Below are positions 1 through 30,350 of a DNA stretch of 64,000 bases, piece by piece (position 1 is the stretch's first letter; every line of letters begins with the position of its first letter). The translations under genes were made by a program, and so were the position numbers. The stretch comes from Piscicola geometra (lineage: Eukaryota; Annelida; Clitellata; Hirudinida; Piscicolidae), in NCBI GenBank assembly GCA_943735955.1, contig OX030966.1:7068306-7132305 (forward strand), written 5' to 3'. The notes beneath the pieces are model-generated. The model was not told where the DNA came from and did not search any database. It saw nothing but the letters and a program-made list of their open reading frames with translations.

Positions 1-1083
1 TTTAAAAATATAGTTTGAGTAAAATGTAGGAAAATATTATAATAGTTTAATTGAGAGAGATACAAATAAATTAATAAAATCATGATTGAGTCTAGGCAAC
101 AACAAAAATGTTTGATAAAAGCAGGGTTGTTAGCTCTAAGTCTAAAACCGACCTCATGAAGATGAGTGGAAAGGAGGTGGAGGGGGGTGGAAGAGGGTGG
201 AGGAGGGTGGAGGGGGGTCAGAGAGTGTAAAAGTGCACAAGTGCACAGTGAGAAGATTGCTAGAAGAGAAAATGGGAGTTGGTTTTGGAAAATAAATAAA
301 TAGATGGGAAAGTGGAAAGCAGAAATAAGATGAGATTTGTGAGTTGCAAAGACGCTCGATTAAATATTTATGCTGCAAGTGCGGAAGCATTTGACAGAAC
401 TGATATATTTTTTCCGAAAACTATTGGTTTAAAAGAAGAAAATTGGGAGTTGTCAACTTTTAGATAAGGCGGCAGGCATGGAAGAAGTTTGAATTTATTT
501 AATAAAACTGACATTTAAATTAAATTTTAGTTGATAATAATTTTTTTAAAGTAGATTCTCTGAAAGATTTATAAGTACTTTTAATGTTTCAAAACTAAAG
601 GCCGCAGTAGAACGACCGTGTACGTCATAATGTTTGCACACTTTCAGCGAAACTTTAACAACTTATTTTTACCGTTGCTTCGTAAGTGAAAAATAAAAGT
701 ATTATGTACTTTCACACGCGTTAAAATGTTAAACACGTCGTAAAAAGTTGACAGAGTGAGATGCAAGCGTGTTGCGAAAAGAACAAAAGTGTGGCGCAGG
801 CGTGAAATTCATTTAAAATGTATAACTCCTTCCAAATGGCAGCGAAGTTTCCAAAGAAAAACGAAAAATAATTTCCAATAAAGACTTTTTGAAATAGCTT
901 AATTTTAACTATTTCTTTATTAGAAACTCTTGAAAAGTCTTTGAAAATAAAAGGTTGAATTATTTTCGTGAAGCGAGTAACTCATTAAGTATATTTTAGT
1001 GAGCATAAAACTTAAATGAATGAAGGATGACCCGCAGCTTAAGGGATTTAACTCTTCAACTGCTTCGTCCGAGCGTTAACGTC

Positions 1084-1252
1084 TCAGCCACAAGCTACCA
1101 GCCACCATAAGCCACTAGCTACAAGCCACACCACCATAGGCCACAAGCCACCAGCCACCATAAGCCACTAGCTACAAGCCACAAACTACCATGAGCCACA
1201 AGCCACCAGCCACAAACCACCATGAGCCACAAGCCACCAGCCACAAACTACG
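1084..1252. repeat. CCAC-rich tandem repeat in DGK intron
   Basis: Imperfect repeats of AGCCACAAGCCACCAGCCAC with interspersed CATAAGCCACTAGCTAC. The rest of 1-1426 is AT-rich intron with a short (GGTGGAGGG) run near 175-215; I see no exon there. Confidence 0.8.
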
Positions 1253-1426
1253 TCAACACACTGCTCCATTAGACTACCCTAATCTTGAATAATTCCTTCA
1301 AGTAGCTTCAAAACACTTGAAGCGTTTAAACAATAAAAAATTACAAACAACCACACCCTCTGCTTGACAGTTAAACACAACAACCTCTTTTCCCAAAACC
1401 AAAAGGATCACAAAGAACTCAGCAAC

Positions 1427-13818
<12,392 letters not shown>

Positions 13819-15833
13819 TGTCAGAACGTTTGAGTGTCTCCTAAGACTTAAATATTGTGATTGAGGTTGTTCGTCATATGATTGGGCCTTCAAAGATCAT
13901 TCCTTCGCCACTCGGAGGCCTTCGGATCTTCTTGATTTGGAACACTCCAGCACAAACCTCCGAATGCCCGAAGAAGTTCTTAATTTCTCATTTCGTTGTT
14001 CCATGTTTTGGCTCCTTCAACTAAGAAACTTTTAATGCGTTATGCTTTCAAATAAGAAAAAGAACGTGTCAATTGATGGTCTTAGAATAATTGCACAATC
14101 ATCCCACCAAAAAAAATGGAAACAAATTATCCCGCTGAAAGGCTTTTGAAACGTTTTGGCGATTCGCAAAACACTTCAAAGAGGCCTCAATATGAGCACC
14201 ACCGCTCCCGTTGAGCACATATCACTAATGTATACTTACTCATACAACATCTACTCCACACATACAGCCGTGTGTATTTAAAGATACAAACACCCACCTA
14301 CACAAACAAACACCCACCTACACAAACACACAAAATACACGCACACACAAACATATACACCTCTGGAAACCTTAAAATGATGATGACTTTATTAGTGTTA
14401 GCACATCACGCTTTGCGTGTCGATGTGTACGTAGGTGTACTAATTAAAGAAAACAAGCACATATTTGTGTTGATGATGCCACGCAGGAAAAGGAATATGG
14501 CTCATGATAACCAGGACGCTGATCAAAAAGATGAGGAGTCACGAGAAGGGTGTGGGAGCGAGTTTCTGAAAAGAAGAAGTTAAGTGAGCTTTTTTGCCTC
14601 TTTCAAAACTAGTTTTTTTAACGTCAAGGGACAAATTGATAACTTGAAAGTTTGAAGTTTTCAACAAGCTTGAATGCTGCAAGACAGCGCCAGTCTTCCA
14701 AGCCCCATGCAAAGTCGACAACAGAAGTTGCACCATGGCGAGGTTCGACGCTCAACAATGAACAGATCATGCGACGTTCCGTGACTTGAGAATACTTTCT
14801 TGTGGTTCGTGTGTTGGGAGTCTGAGATGCCTTCAAGTGCACTTCTTCGACGTGCCTGGATGAGACCCGGCCTTCATCTGACTGCTGCCAGCGTCAGCAC
14901 CCTCGAATTCTGTTATTTCTCTCCGTCAAAAAATAATTGTAAAAATTATATCTTCAAAATGAAACTTAATAATTTATTTTTAACTTATTTATTTTAAAAT
15001 TATAATAATTTATATTTTAATCCATGTTTCCAAAATATTTTAAATTGTCAAAAGATTTTGTTTGAAAAAAGTTTTCATACGACAGGTGGCGTGTTCAATT
15101 TAATGTTTGATGCCTTGTCACGTAAACATCTTTCTCCTACTAAAACAATGCAACGTCGACTGACTTGCAGGAAGCGTACACATCTTTTTATTCACACGTT
15201 TAAAATCAGAAAAAGTAAAGATTTCAAAGCTGTAAAGAATAAGATGAATTCAGATAGCAACTGAGAAAGTCAGAGGCTGGTGAAGAGGTCATCATTCACT
15301 GCCTACTGGACATTTTAGTCTGAAATTTTCAATAAACTTGGGTTTTTCCCAACGCTTGAGTGTTTTTGTCAGCATCTATCATCATTTGTAGTGATCACGG
15401 TCAGGGGTCATTTCTCCTCGCAGACATCTTTAAAACATTTTTTAATGAACCCTATGTTTCTTTAGATCCTCTTCCACACATTTATCAAAAGTAAGGGTGC
15501 TCCCTGAAATATTATTTCAAGACTCGATGAGTTTCTAAGAAGTGGAAAAGTCGCCTACTTCGTGCTGAGTCCGCCAGCTCTCTCCGTTCGACTGAAGCAA
15601 ACTCGCTCACTTCAACGCGTCTCTAGCATTAGCATTCCTTACCTCGTCGACTCGACGGACAACAACAACATCAACAACCATTCAGCCGTGGAAGACGACA
15701 CAAGAGTGCTGCTTCTACCGCTCAGACGCTAGCATTGGTGGCACGTGACGGTGGAGCTTCATGCGCCCACAACAACAACGCTTTTATTGCAAAACTAATA
15801 AATTATTTAATAGTAGTTGAAACAGTTGCAGCA

Positions 15834-18800
15834 CTAGCAGTCGTACCTTTCTGAGTAGGGCTTCTTGATCCTGGCTTTGGAGGCGAAGAGGACAGGTGGC
15901 AAGTGCGCAGGAGTGGGCAATCTGGCACTGATGAGGCTCTCGTCTTGTCGTTCGTGGCTGCTTCTTTCATCTGCACCTGAGGCAGGCTCGTTGTGTCTCG
16001 TCGTCTGATGTTTGATATTTGCCTCAGAATGGTAACTCGATTCTGTAATGCCTTCTTCAAGGCTTCCACACCATTCTACGGCTTCATCAACACCATCTTC
16101 ATTATCTACCCCTTTGAAGTTCTTGTTTCTATTTCCTTTACTCTTTTCTCCTCTTCCTCCTCCTCCTCCTCCTCCTCCTCCTCCTCCTCCTCCTCTTCCT
16201 CCTCCTCCTTCTTCTACTGGCGAAATCGTCACAAGAGGGATGTGCAGGTGCTTGAGTTGTCTGATTGCATTCTTGTATGTTTGTGTTGTTCCCTTCTCCA
16301 GACGAGTCTCAGTGTTGTTCTGGTTGTCCTTCATGCCGACTGAAATATTATTTGGCGGGAAAGATGTTGTAGTAGTGGTTGATGTTGTCGTTGTGGTTGA
16401 TGATGTTGTCGTGGCGACTGCTGCTGTTGTGGTGGTTGATGATGTTGTCGTGGCGACTGCTGTTGTTGTTGGGCCGAAAAAGAGGAAATTTCGCTTGTTG
16501 GCGTTTTTATTTGTTTGTGGCTTCGATTAGTTTTGCTGATGTGGTTGTTGTTGTTAGGAACTCTCGCTGTGTTTTTGACTTTTTTCGACATTCTGGCTCG
16601 TTCATTTTGTAAATCAAAAATCTTTTTTTTCGCGTTTAAAAATCAAATCATTCAAATGATGAAGACGTTTTCTGGTTTCAAAAACCTTTCCACAGCGTTC
16701 TGGTCCACATTTGACTGCTATTGAGGCCCATATTTACGACAGTCTTTTTACCGCTGAGAAGGTCCTCTTCATCTGACGATAATCTGTCATTTTCCCTCTC
16801 CCAACGCTGCATTATCTTTGGTAATTAGCCACAAAAGTCGTCTTTCTGTGTTCATTGTTCTTATTAATCAGTTTTTAATAATAATACGTTTTTCTTTTTT
16901 GACATAATAAATGAATATATTGAAGAAAACATTAAAAAATATTTTTTTCAGATTTGATTCTTTGTGATGAAAGGCGAGCTTTAGGGAGGTTTTAGTTTTT
17001 GTGCATTTCGGCATTGTAAGCATCCTAATGGCAACCGTAATTTGCGCTGCAACGAGGAAATTGCCTTTCTGATCACGTGTTTGATGCAAATTATTGCAGT
17101 GATGGAAACAGCATTAGCGACATTTTTCAAAAAAGTAGTAAGAAATAATTCAAATGCAAAAATAAATAAGAACTGCATGTGATGAGGTAACAAAAAAATG
17201 CAAATACGTAATTTACTCTGAGATATGACATGCAAAAGTATTGTTCAAAAAACAAATAATTTTTTTGGCCTAATTTTAAAATTAATTTTCGTTTTCATGT
17301 TCCATATTTTAAAGAATAATAACTTTTCCTAATCTTTGTGCATTCGTAAGCTTATTTCAAAGACTCTGAAGCAGATTCTAAGAATTCTCGTCCTGCCACA
17401 CATGCTTTTCCAGAAGTAACTTGTTCATTCTAATGAAGTTTCCCATTCCTTTGACTACTCACCGTCAGTTTGAAAGAGAATTCTCTGCAGGTGAGGAAGC
17501 GGTCTCTCTTGCCGTTCTGAACTCCTTCTGGCAGCCTCGTGACTTTAAAGCATTTGCATAACTCAAGCTTACAATTACTATTAGTCTAATTTAGCCACAT
17601 ATTCCGAGATATAGGTGCATTTTTTAGACTTGAAATACTTTGCATTTAATGCATGCATTATTCAGTGCATCCGCACTCAAACACGAGTGTGAATATCTAA
17701 TTCACTAAGTGTTTCCCTCCCTTTCTGACCACATTATCATCTTTACTGCCTCCTGAAACCATCTCTAAAAACTTTTTTTTATAAACTTTTACATTTCGTA
17801 TTTACTCCCCAAAACGGGTTTCACTTTTTAAATCCGATGGAAGGAGTGAGTTGGCAGTGAATAGAAGAGTCTGACAATGACTTTGTCGACTTTGTCTCCA
17901 AATAAGCTGGTCACGACATTTGAGACTTATATAAAAACTTGTCATTACGAGTGCAGTTTACAAACAAGAAAAATACATTTTTACAAAAACACTTTTTGGA
18001 AAAACTTCTCAATGTTTTGAGAGCACAATTTTTAAAAAGCAGAATCACACGCGCCAAAAAAGAGCCAAAAATGTATGCGTAGGCCGCCTGCCAAGAGAGG
18101 TTGCATAAAATGGACATTTGATTACAGAGGTGTTACGGCGTATGGTTGAGGTGGTTAAGGTGGTTGAGGTGGTGACGCTGTTGAGGTGGTTGAGGTGGTT
18201 GACGCTGTTGAGGTGGTTGAAGGGGTTGAGGTGGTTGAGGTGGTTGAGGTGGTTAAGGTGGTTGACGCTGTTGAGGTGGTTGAGATGGTTGAGGTGGTTG
18301 AGTTGGTTGAGGTGGTTGAGGTGGTTAAGGTGGTTAAGGTGGTTGAGGTGGTTGAGATGGTTGAGGTGGTTGAGTTGGTTGAGGTGGTTGAGGTGGTTAA
18401 GGTGGTTGAGGTGGTTGAGGTGGTTGAAGTGGTTGAAGTGGTTGAGGTGGTTGAAGTGGTTGAGTTGGTTAAGGTGGTTGAGGTGGTTAAGGTGGTTGAG
18501 GTGGTTGAGGTGGTTAAGGTGGTTGAGGTGGTTGAGGTGGTTGAAGTGGTTGAAGTGGTTGAGATGGTTAAGGTGGTTGAGGTGGTTAAGGTGGTTGAGA
18601 TGGTTGAGGTGGTTGAGTTGGTTGAGGTGGTTGAGGTGGTTAAGGTGGTTAAGGTGGTTGAGGTGGTTAAGGTGGTTGAGATGGTTGAGGTGGTTGAGGT
18701 GGTTGAGGTAGTTGAGGTGGTTGAAGTGGTTGAGGTGGTTGAAGTGGTTGAGGTGGTTGAAGTGGTTGAGTTGGTTGAGGTGGTTGAGATGGTTGAAGTG

Positions 18801-20333
18801 GTTGAGGTGGTTGAGGTGGTTGAGGTGGTTGAGGTGGTTGAGTTGGTTGAGGTGGTTGAGATGGTTGAAGTGGTTGAGGTGGTTGAGGTGGTTGAGGTGG
18901 TTGAGGTGGTTGAAGTGGTTGAAGTGGTTGAGGTGGTTGAAGTGGTTGAGGTGGTTAAGGTGGTTGAAGTGGTTGAGGTGGTTAAGGTGGTTGAAGTGGT
19001 TGAGGTGGTTGAAGTGGTTGAGGTGGTTGACGCTGTTGAGGTGGTTGAGATGGTTGAGGTGGTTGAGTTGGTTGAGGTGGTTGAGATGGTTGAAGGGGTT
19101 GAGGTGGTTGAGGTGGTTGAGGTGGTTGAGGTGGTTGAAGTGGTTGAAGTGGTTGAGGTGGTTGAAGTGGTTGAGGTGGTTGAAGTGGTTGAGGTGGTTA
19201 AGGTGGTTGAAGTGGTTGAGGTGGTTGAAGTGGTTGAGGTGGTTGAGGTGGTTGAGGTGGTTGAGGTGGTTGAAGTGGTTGAAGTGGTTGAGGTGGTTGA
19301 AGTGGTTGAGGTGGTTGAGGTGGTTGAGGGGGTTGAGGGGGTTGAAGTGGTTGAAGTGGTTGAGGTGGTTGAAGTGGTTGAGGTGGTTGAAGTGGTTGAA
19401 GTGGTTGAGGTGGTTAAGGTGGTTGAGGTGGTTGAGGGGGTTGAGGTGGTTGAGGTGGTTAAGGTGGTTAAGGTGGTTAAGGTGGTTAAGGTGGTTAAGG
19501 TGGTTAAGGTGGTTAAGGTGGTTAAGGTGGTTAAGGTGGTTAAGGTGGTTGAAGTGGTGCAGTAAAGCAGTAAATTGAGGTATATTTAATGTACAAGTGC
19601 TATGAAACTCTTGAAACTTATATCTTGGTTAAAATTACTTCATAATAAGTATTCTTTGAAACTATATTCATAGATTAACTTCAAAATCAAAGACTTGACG
19701 TATACAGAAATGTACTCGACACTTCCCTTCCGATACGTCTGTACGCTTGCATAAAAAGAAAAATTGGGAAAATATCGTTTAGTCTGTCGTATGTTCAGTG
19801 CATCAGTGTGGCAACGAGCTCTAGCGGAGCATTGAAAACATTAAATGGAACAAACAAGCAATAAGTTTTACCATTCATTTGTATTTATTATGCTGCTAGA
19901 AGCATATGAAGGGGTGATGACAGACTGTTTGATGAAATGAAGAGCTTAACGGAGTGAATGTTGCTTACGAACATGAAGATGAAACTCTGGCACTCACCAA
20001 ATCTTCTAGCGCATCATCTTCATCATTTTAATCCCCTTTTCAAACACAATATTACGCAACTAACCTTGTTTTACCACGCAGTTTGTTTTATCGAGTTTGA
20101 AATCCAGAAGATGAATAAGCTTTGCTTGTATAAAAACTTACCTTCTATATTTCTAAGTTTTATTCTCTCAACAAGTGAAATGTATGGGAAATTAAATAAA
20201 AAGAAATAACATTTTAATGATCTGGTTAATGTTTGCTAATTTGTGTCTTTTCAACTTCGACTTGACGGCCTACTTGCTGTTCTGGGCTCCAATCCATGGC
20301 CCTTCAAGCTCTCCTCCTTGACGACGTTTTCTC
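15834..20333 (-). CDS. Unrecognised multi-exon protein, or 5' exons of the DGK gene
   Basis: Four minus-strand segments join in phase: 20333-20274 (VVKEESLKGHGLEPRTA), 17542-17463 (TRLPEGVQNGKRDRFLTC, then REFSFKLT, strong GTGAGT donor), 16806-16752 (RWERENDRLSSDEEDLLS) and 16339-15834 (GMKDNQNNTETRLEKGTT, then a Gly-rich run from a (TCC)n tract, ending KKPYSERYDC). I do not recognise the protein. Two readings remain. It may end at the stop at 15834, where an AATAAA-type signal lies about 45 bases downstream. Or the donor AG|GTACGA (last exon base 15847) may splice in phase to 13840, making these exons the N-terminus of the DGK. The first exon's acceptor (GCGAAG) is weak, and no start codon was found upstream. 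Confidence 0.45.
18127..19560. repeat. 9-bp minisatellite (GAGGTGGTT)n
   Basis: About 159 near-perfect 9-bp units over 1.43 kb, with single-base variants (GAAGTGGTT, AAGGTGGTT, GATGGTTGA). Since 9 divides by 3 the plus strand stays open for 459 codons of Val-Glu-Val, but no coding context surrounds it. Confidence 0.95.
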
Positions 20334-21009
20334 CTTCGCGTAGCAACGACAAATGAAGTAATTCAATCTGGACAGCCTTTCAGAGCTGAATTTATTTATA
20401 GGAAAATTTAATTAGCAAGAAAAATTCTTATTTTTACAAATTTCAGAACTTTTAAAACTCTTTCAGCATTTGCAAGACAGCAACCATCACTTGTCTCCGT
20501 GCCATAGAACTTCTCGAAGGCATGTTCTGAACCCTTGTTCCATCTCTTTTATTTACAAAGTGTTCCATATATATATATAGATACACTTTTTCAAACATAT
20601 GTGTGTGTGTCTGTGTGCGTGCATGTGTACATGTCTCTGCCTGTGCCATCAATTCTTCTCGCCAATCTACGAAACAAATTTCGCGCCTGATTAGTAAGGC
20701 AGGCACGCCTGCGCAGAAGGCCTCGATCCATCAAACGTAGGAACCAGCAGGAGAGTGGAGGATCTCAATGTACTAATGCACCAAGACATCCCTTACATAT
20801 TCCCATCTTTCGGACATTCTTAATAATATTTTTTTATAATATCCAATATAATGAAATATAATTTCAAAATGTATAATTGGCTGGCATGCACATTCGAGTT
20901 TCCAAGTTGAATAAACTTGTCTGGTTGAAGAGCTCAAAAAAATTAATTTCAAAAATGAATTTGTCCCAAAATTATGAAATGAGAGAAGGATAAGTTGTTA
21001 GTACTGTGT

Positions 21010-21226
<217 letters not shown>

Positions 21227-21228
21227 AA

Positions 21229-22482
<1,254 letters not shown>

Positions 22483-23187
22483 GTGTACAAGATGTAAGAC
22501 CTCTTTACGATACGTCAAACACAGCGTACGCACACGGCTTTCCTCCACAATGAGCTAGATCACGCCACTCACATTTTCAACACTAACCCTGAATTTAAGT
22601 GTGAATATTCATATTTCATTACAAACCTTTTCAAAAAATCCTTTTCAAAGTGTCCATCACTTGATTTATTGACCAATATTTTACTTATAAATGTAGTTAA
22701 ATTCACTTTTAAAAATACAAATTACAGCTGATAGATTTGTTTAAATTTAAATGAAAAATGAAAGAATGCAATGAAATAAAGTAAGAAAAATTATAAAGTA
22801 CACTAATTAAAAAAGGTTTGATTTTCTATGAATGCATTGAATAAATCTAAAACTTTAAAGCTTAAAAATTCATGATCACTCAATAGTATCTGAAATGGAA
22901 TCCGAAGAGGACCGATTTAAGAAAGAAGTAGCTTTATATTTTAGAATTTTATGTAGCCAAAAAACTAATGCAAATGTATCCTTTGAGATTAGTAGCATTG
23001 TCAAATACATTTTTCAAAATACATATATTTTTATTTATAAAGAATGAAAAAAGTGAAGAAGTGAGCTTTGGGGAGAGTGAGTGAATTTGTTGCAAGCTAT
23101 GCAAGCACCTCAGAAATTTTAACAACAAATTTTTCTTTTGTTTTTATGTTTAACTAATGAGATTAAAAAATCTCGCAAAGCACATAA

Positions 23188-27395
<4,208 letters not shown>

Positions 27396-27810
27396 AAATG
27401 ATGATGATGATCTTAGTTGAAAATGATGATGATGGTTATTATGATTATGATGAATGTGATGATGATAATTAAGATGATGATTTTATTAATAACACACACA
27501 TCCTTACAAAAGAAAAACTTAAATATTAAACTTAAACCTTGTATACCTCGACATAATTAATTACAAACTTCAAATCTCCTTGCACCACACTGCACTTCAT
27601 CTGCTTCATCGGCGTGTGCCAGAAGAGATAAGTGACCTCACAAGCAATTAAAAGACCGAATCTCCTGCATTAAGCTCCAAACGTCTCCCAGCAGACTCCT
27701 ACGACCCTCCTTGAACCAAACTTTGATGTCTCTCACTATCTCTCTCTTACTGTCTCTCTCTTTCAGCTTCTCTTCTATTATAGGCTCACGTACAAATGTT
27801 GCCTATCATC

Positions 27811-28395
27811 ACATCCATCCACACACATATCAACACATCCATCCACCCACACACATATCAACACATCCACCCACACACATATCAACACATCCATCCACCC
27901 ACACACATATCAACACATCCACCCACACACATATCAACACATCCACCCACACACATATCAACACATCCATCCACCCACACACATATCAACACATCCACCC
28001 ACACACATATCAACACATCCATCCACCCACACACATATCAACACATCCACCCACACACATATCAACACATCCACCCACACACATATCAACACATCCATCC
28101 ACCCACACACATATCAACACATCCATCCACCCACATATCAACACATCCACCCACACACATACCAACACATCCACCCACCCACACACATATCAACACATCC
28201 ACCCACACACATATCAACACATCCATCCACCCACACACATATCAACACATCCACCCACACACATATCAACACATCCACCCACACACATATCAACACATCC
28301 ATCCACCCACACACATATCAACACATCCATCCACCCACACACATATCAACACATCCACCCACACACACACACCCACACACACACACACATCCACC
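27811..28395. repeat. 22/26-bp minisatellite downstream of SIRT2
   Basis: Alternating units of ACACATATCAACACATCC plus either CACCC or ATCCACCC; further ACACTCAC repeats follow at 28496-28595. Open frames of His-Ile-Asn-Thr-Ser are artefacts. Confidence 0.93.
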
Positions 28396-29767
28396 TATTC
28401 CACTTCTACGAGCTTCGAACATTTTTTCTCGATAAATAAAAAGTTTCAACTTTTAATTTTTGTTTCAGGATAAAAAGTATGTATTTCGGACACACATACT
28501 CTCACTCACACACATAAAAACACACACTCACAGACACAAACACACACACTCACAGATACAAAAACACACACTCACAGACACAAACACACACTCACACATC
28601 AGAGTCCACCATGCATTCTAATTCTGAGAACAATGGCGTATCAGTGGCGTCTCACGCGCCAGTCTCCATTACAGCCATTCCAATGTTCTTTTTGCGCACA
28701 TTGTTGTGCCTCCATACACCTGTGCCAAGTATATGATTCGACTATGACAATTACTCGATATTCGACTGAGCACTTGCTACATGTGCGCAATGGTCCCCTT
28801 TCCTCCGAATTAAATCCCCTTAACATTCAATCCCTTCTTATTCAGCTCATCATTCAGAGACTTTCGGACCTTTTTGAACGCGGTGCAACTCTGATGAAAG
28901 ACCGAGGACTTGCATCCAGTTGAATGCTTCTTGCTGGCGTATCGGAGTGCCGTCAGCACGTCGACTCACCTGATTTGACAAATCGTCTTTTCATTTTTTT
29001 ATTGCAGCTCTTAACTTTATTTTGTAATGCTTAATATTAATGGAAAGCAGTACATGATAGATTTTGGCATTTAAGAAGTTCTGTTTGTAACTGCAAAGGC
29101 TGGCCGAAAAAAATCTCACAAGTTATGAATGTCCTCGTCCATGCAAATCCTGCCCCATCAGAATTATCCTCCCCAAATTCTTTTCATGAAACATAATTTA
29201 TCATGCGCCAAAACGTGAGAACATTTCGAAAGCATTTTGAAAAAATAAAACTTAGTTTTTTCGTTTAGGAATAAAAAATCTACGTTAAACGATATTAATA
29301 TTTTGCAAAACGCATTTTTATGGGTCGGCGTCACTCATTTTGCAGATTTTTTCCTCCTTTTCAACTCTTAGATAGAGACAGCACAAAGTGGATAATTTAT
29401 GGCTTCCGAGAGTAATCCGAACGAATGAGTTTCTGAACGCTTGTTTGTTCTCGTATTTGCTCATCTTTTTTGCCATCTTGTGCAGGGCTTCTCTGGAGCA
29501 TGAAGGCTCATCAAATTAATATTTTTAAGGTTTTGCAACTATGTTTGAAGCATAACTTCAACGTTGCTTTCTATATTTAGAAAAATTGAAGGATTTAAAC
29601 TTTAAATTTTAGAGCCAATGAATAACTTCTTACGTGGCTTCAGTCCTCGGTGGAATGGAGATTCTGCTGGACGTCATCCTCCGCGCCACCTCACGACTCC
29701 ACGACACAACCAATCAAATCATTTCACTTTTCAAAAACTCAATAACTATTCGATCATATTGAAACAG

Positions 29768-29882
29768 GGTTGGTCTGCTTGAGAAGGCCACAGAAGGGAG
29801 CCTCAAGAAAGGCTTCTTTGAAGTGATGATAGAGTCAGTGTTTGCCAACGTGGAGGCGGGAAGGAGATGTTTACAGAGATGA
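29768..29882 (+). other. Isolated exon-like segment with stop codon
   Basis: After an acceptor (GAAACAG|G) a frame reads VGLLEKATEGSLKKGFFEVM and continues IESVFANVEAGRRCLQR to a stop at 29880. Its amphipathic composition looks like a terminal coding exon. A second open segment (LGGMEILLDVILRATSR) lies at about 29657, but I found no donor linking them. The parent gene is not recognised. Confidence 0.3.
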
Positions 29883-29899
29883 TGAATTGAGTTGAGCCA

Positions 29900-30350
29900 A
29901 CAGTTGCTTTGCTTGCTGTTGAGGTGGTGATGTGGTGTTGTTGTGGTGGTGTTGAGGTGGTGTTTAGTAGTGTTGTGGTGGTGGTGTAGTTGTGGTGGTG
30001 TTGTTGTGGCTTAACGTAAAAACCATGTCAAATATAGGATATTTATTCAAGACCGAACTTTTGCACGAGTGTTGTGAAGATGTCGCTTCGACCACTCTGA
30101 TGAGAATTCGTGAACGTGAAACATTACTCATGCTTAGCGCTGTTGCAAAAACAAAAGACCGGATACTATAAATAATAATGACGGTATACCAACAATAATA
30201 ATAGTAGTAGTAGTAGATGTAGTAGTAGTCGTAGTAGTACAAGTATTAGTAGCAGTAGTAGTAGTAGTAGTCGTAGTAGTAGTAGTCGTAGTAGTAGTAG
30301 ATGTAGTGGTTGTATTTGTTGTACTAGTACAAGTATTCGTAGCATTAGCA
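29900..30350. repeat. GGTGTTGTT and (AGT)n repeats
   Basis: Two short arrays: GGTGTTG-type at 29900-30010 and AGT trinucleotides at 30195-30350. From here to 32.5 kb the sequence is AT-rich, without recognised genes. Confidence 0.85.

Noticed and set aside
18186..19565. 459-codon Val-Glu-Val open frame
   Set aside because: It is the translation of the 9-bp minisatellite; all three plus frames are open through it for parts and no gene context exists.
28633..28923. 96-codon plus-strand frame with FQCSFCAHCC
   Set aside because: The Cys spacing is not a recognisable zinc finger and both strands are open; it looks more like an old interspersed repeat, but I could not show it.
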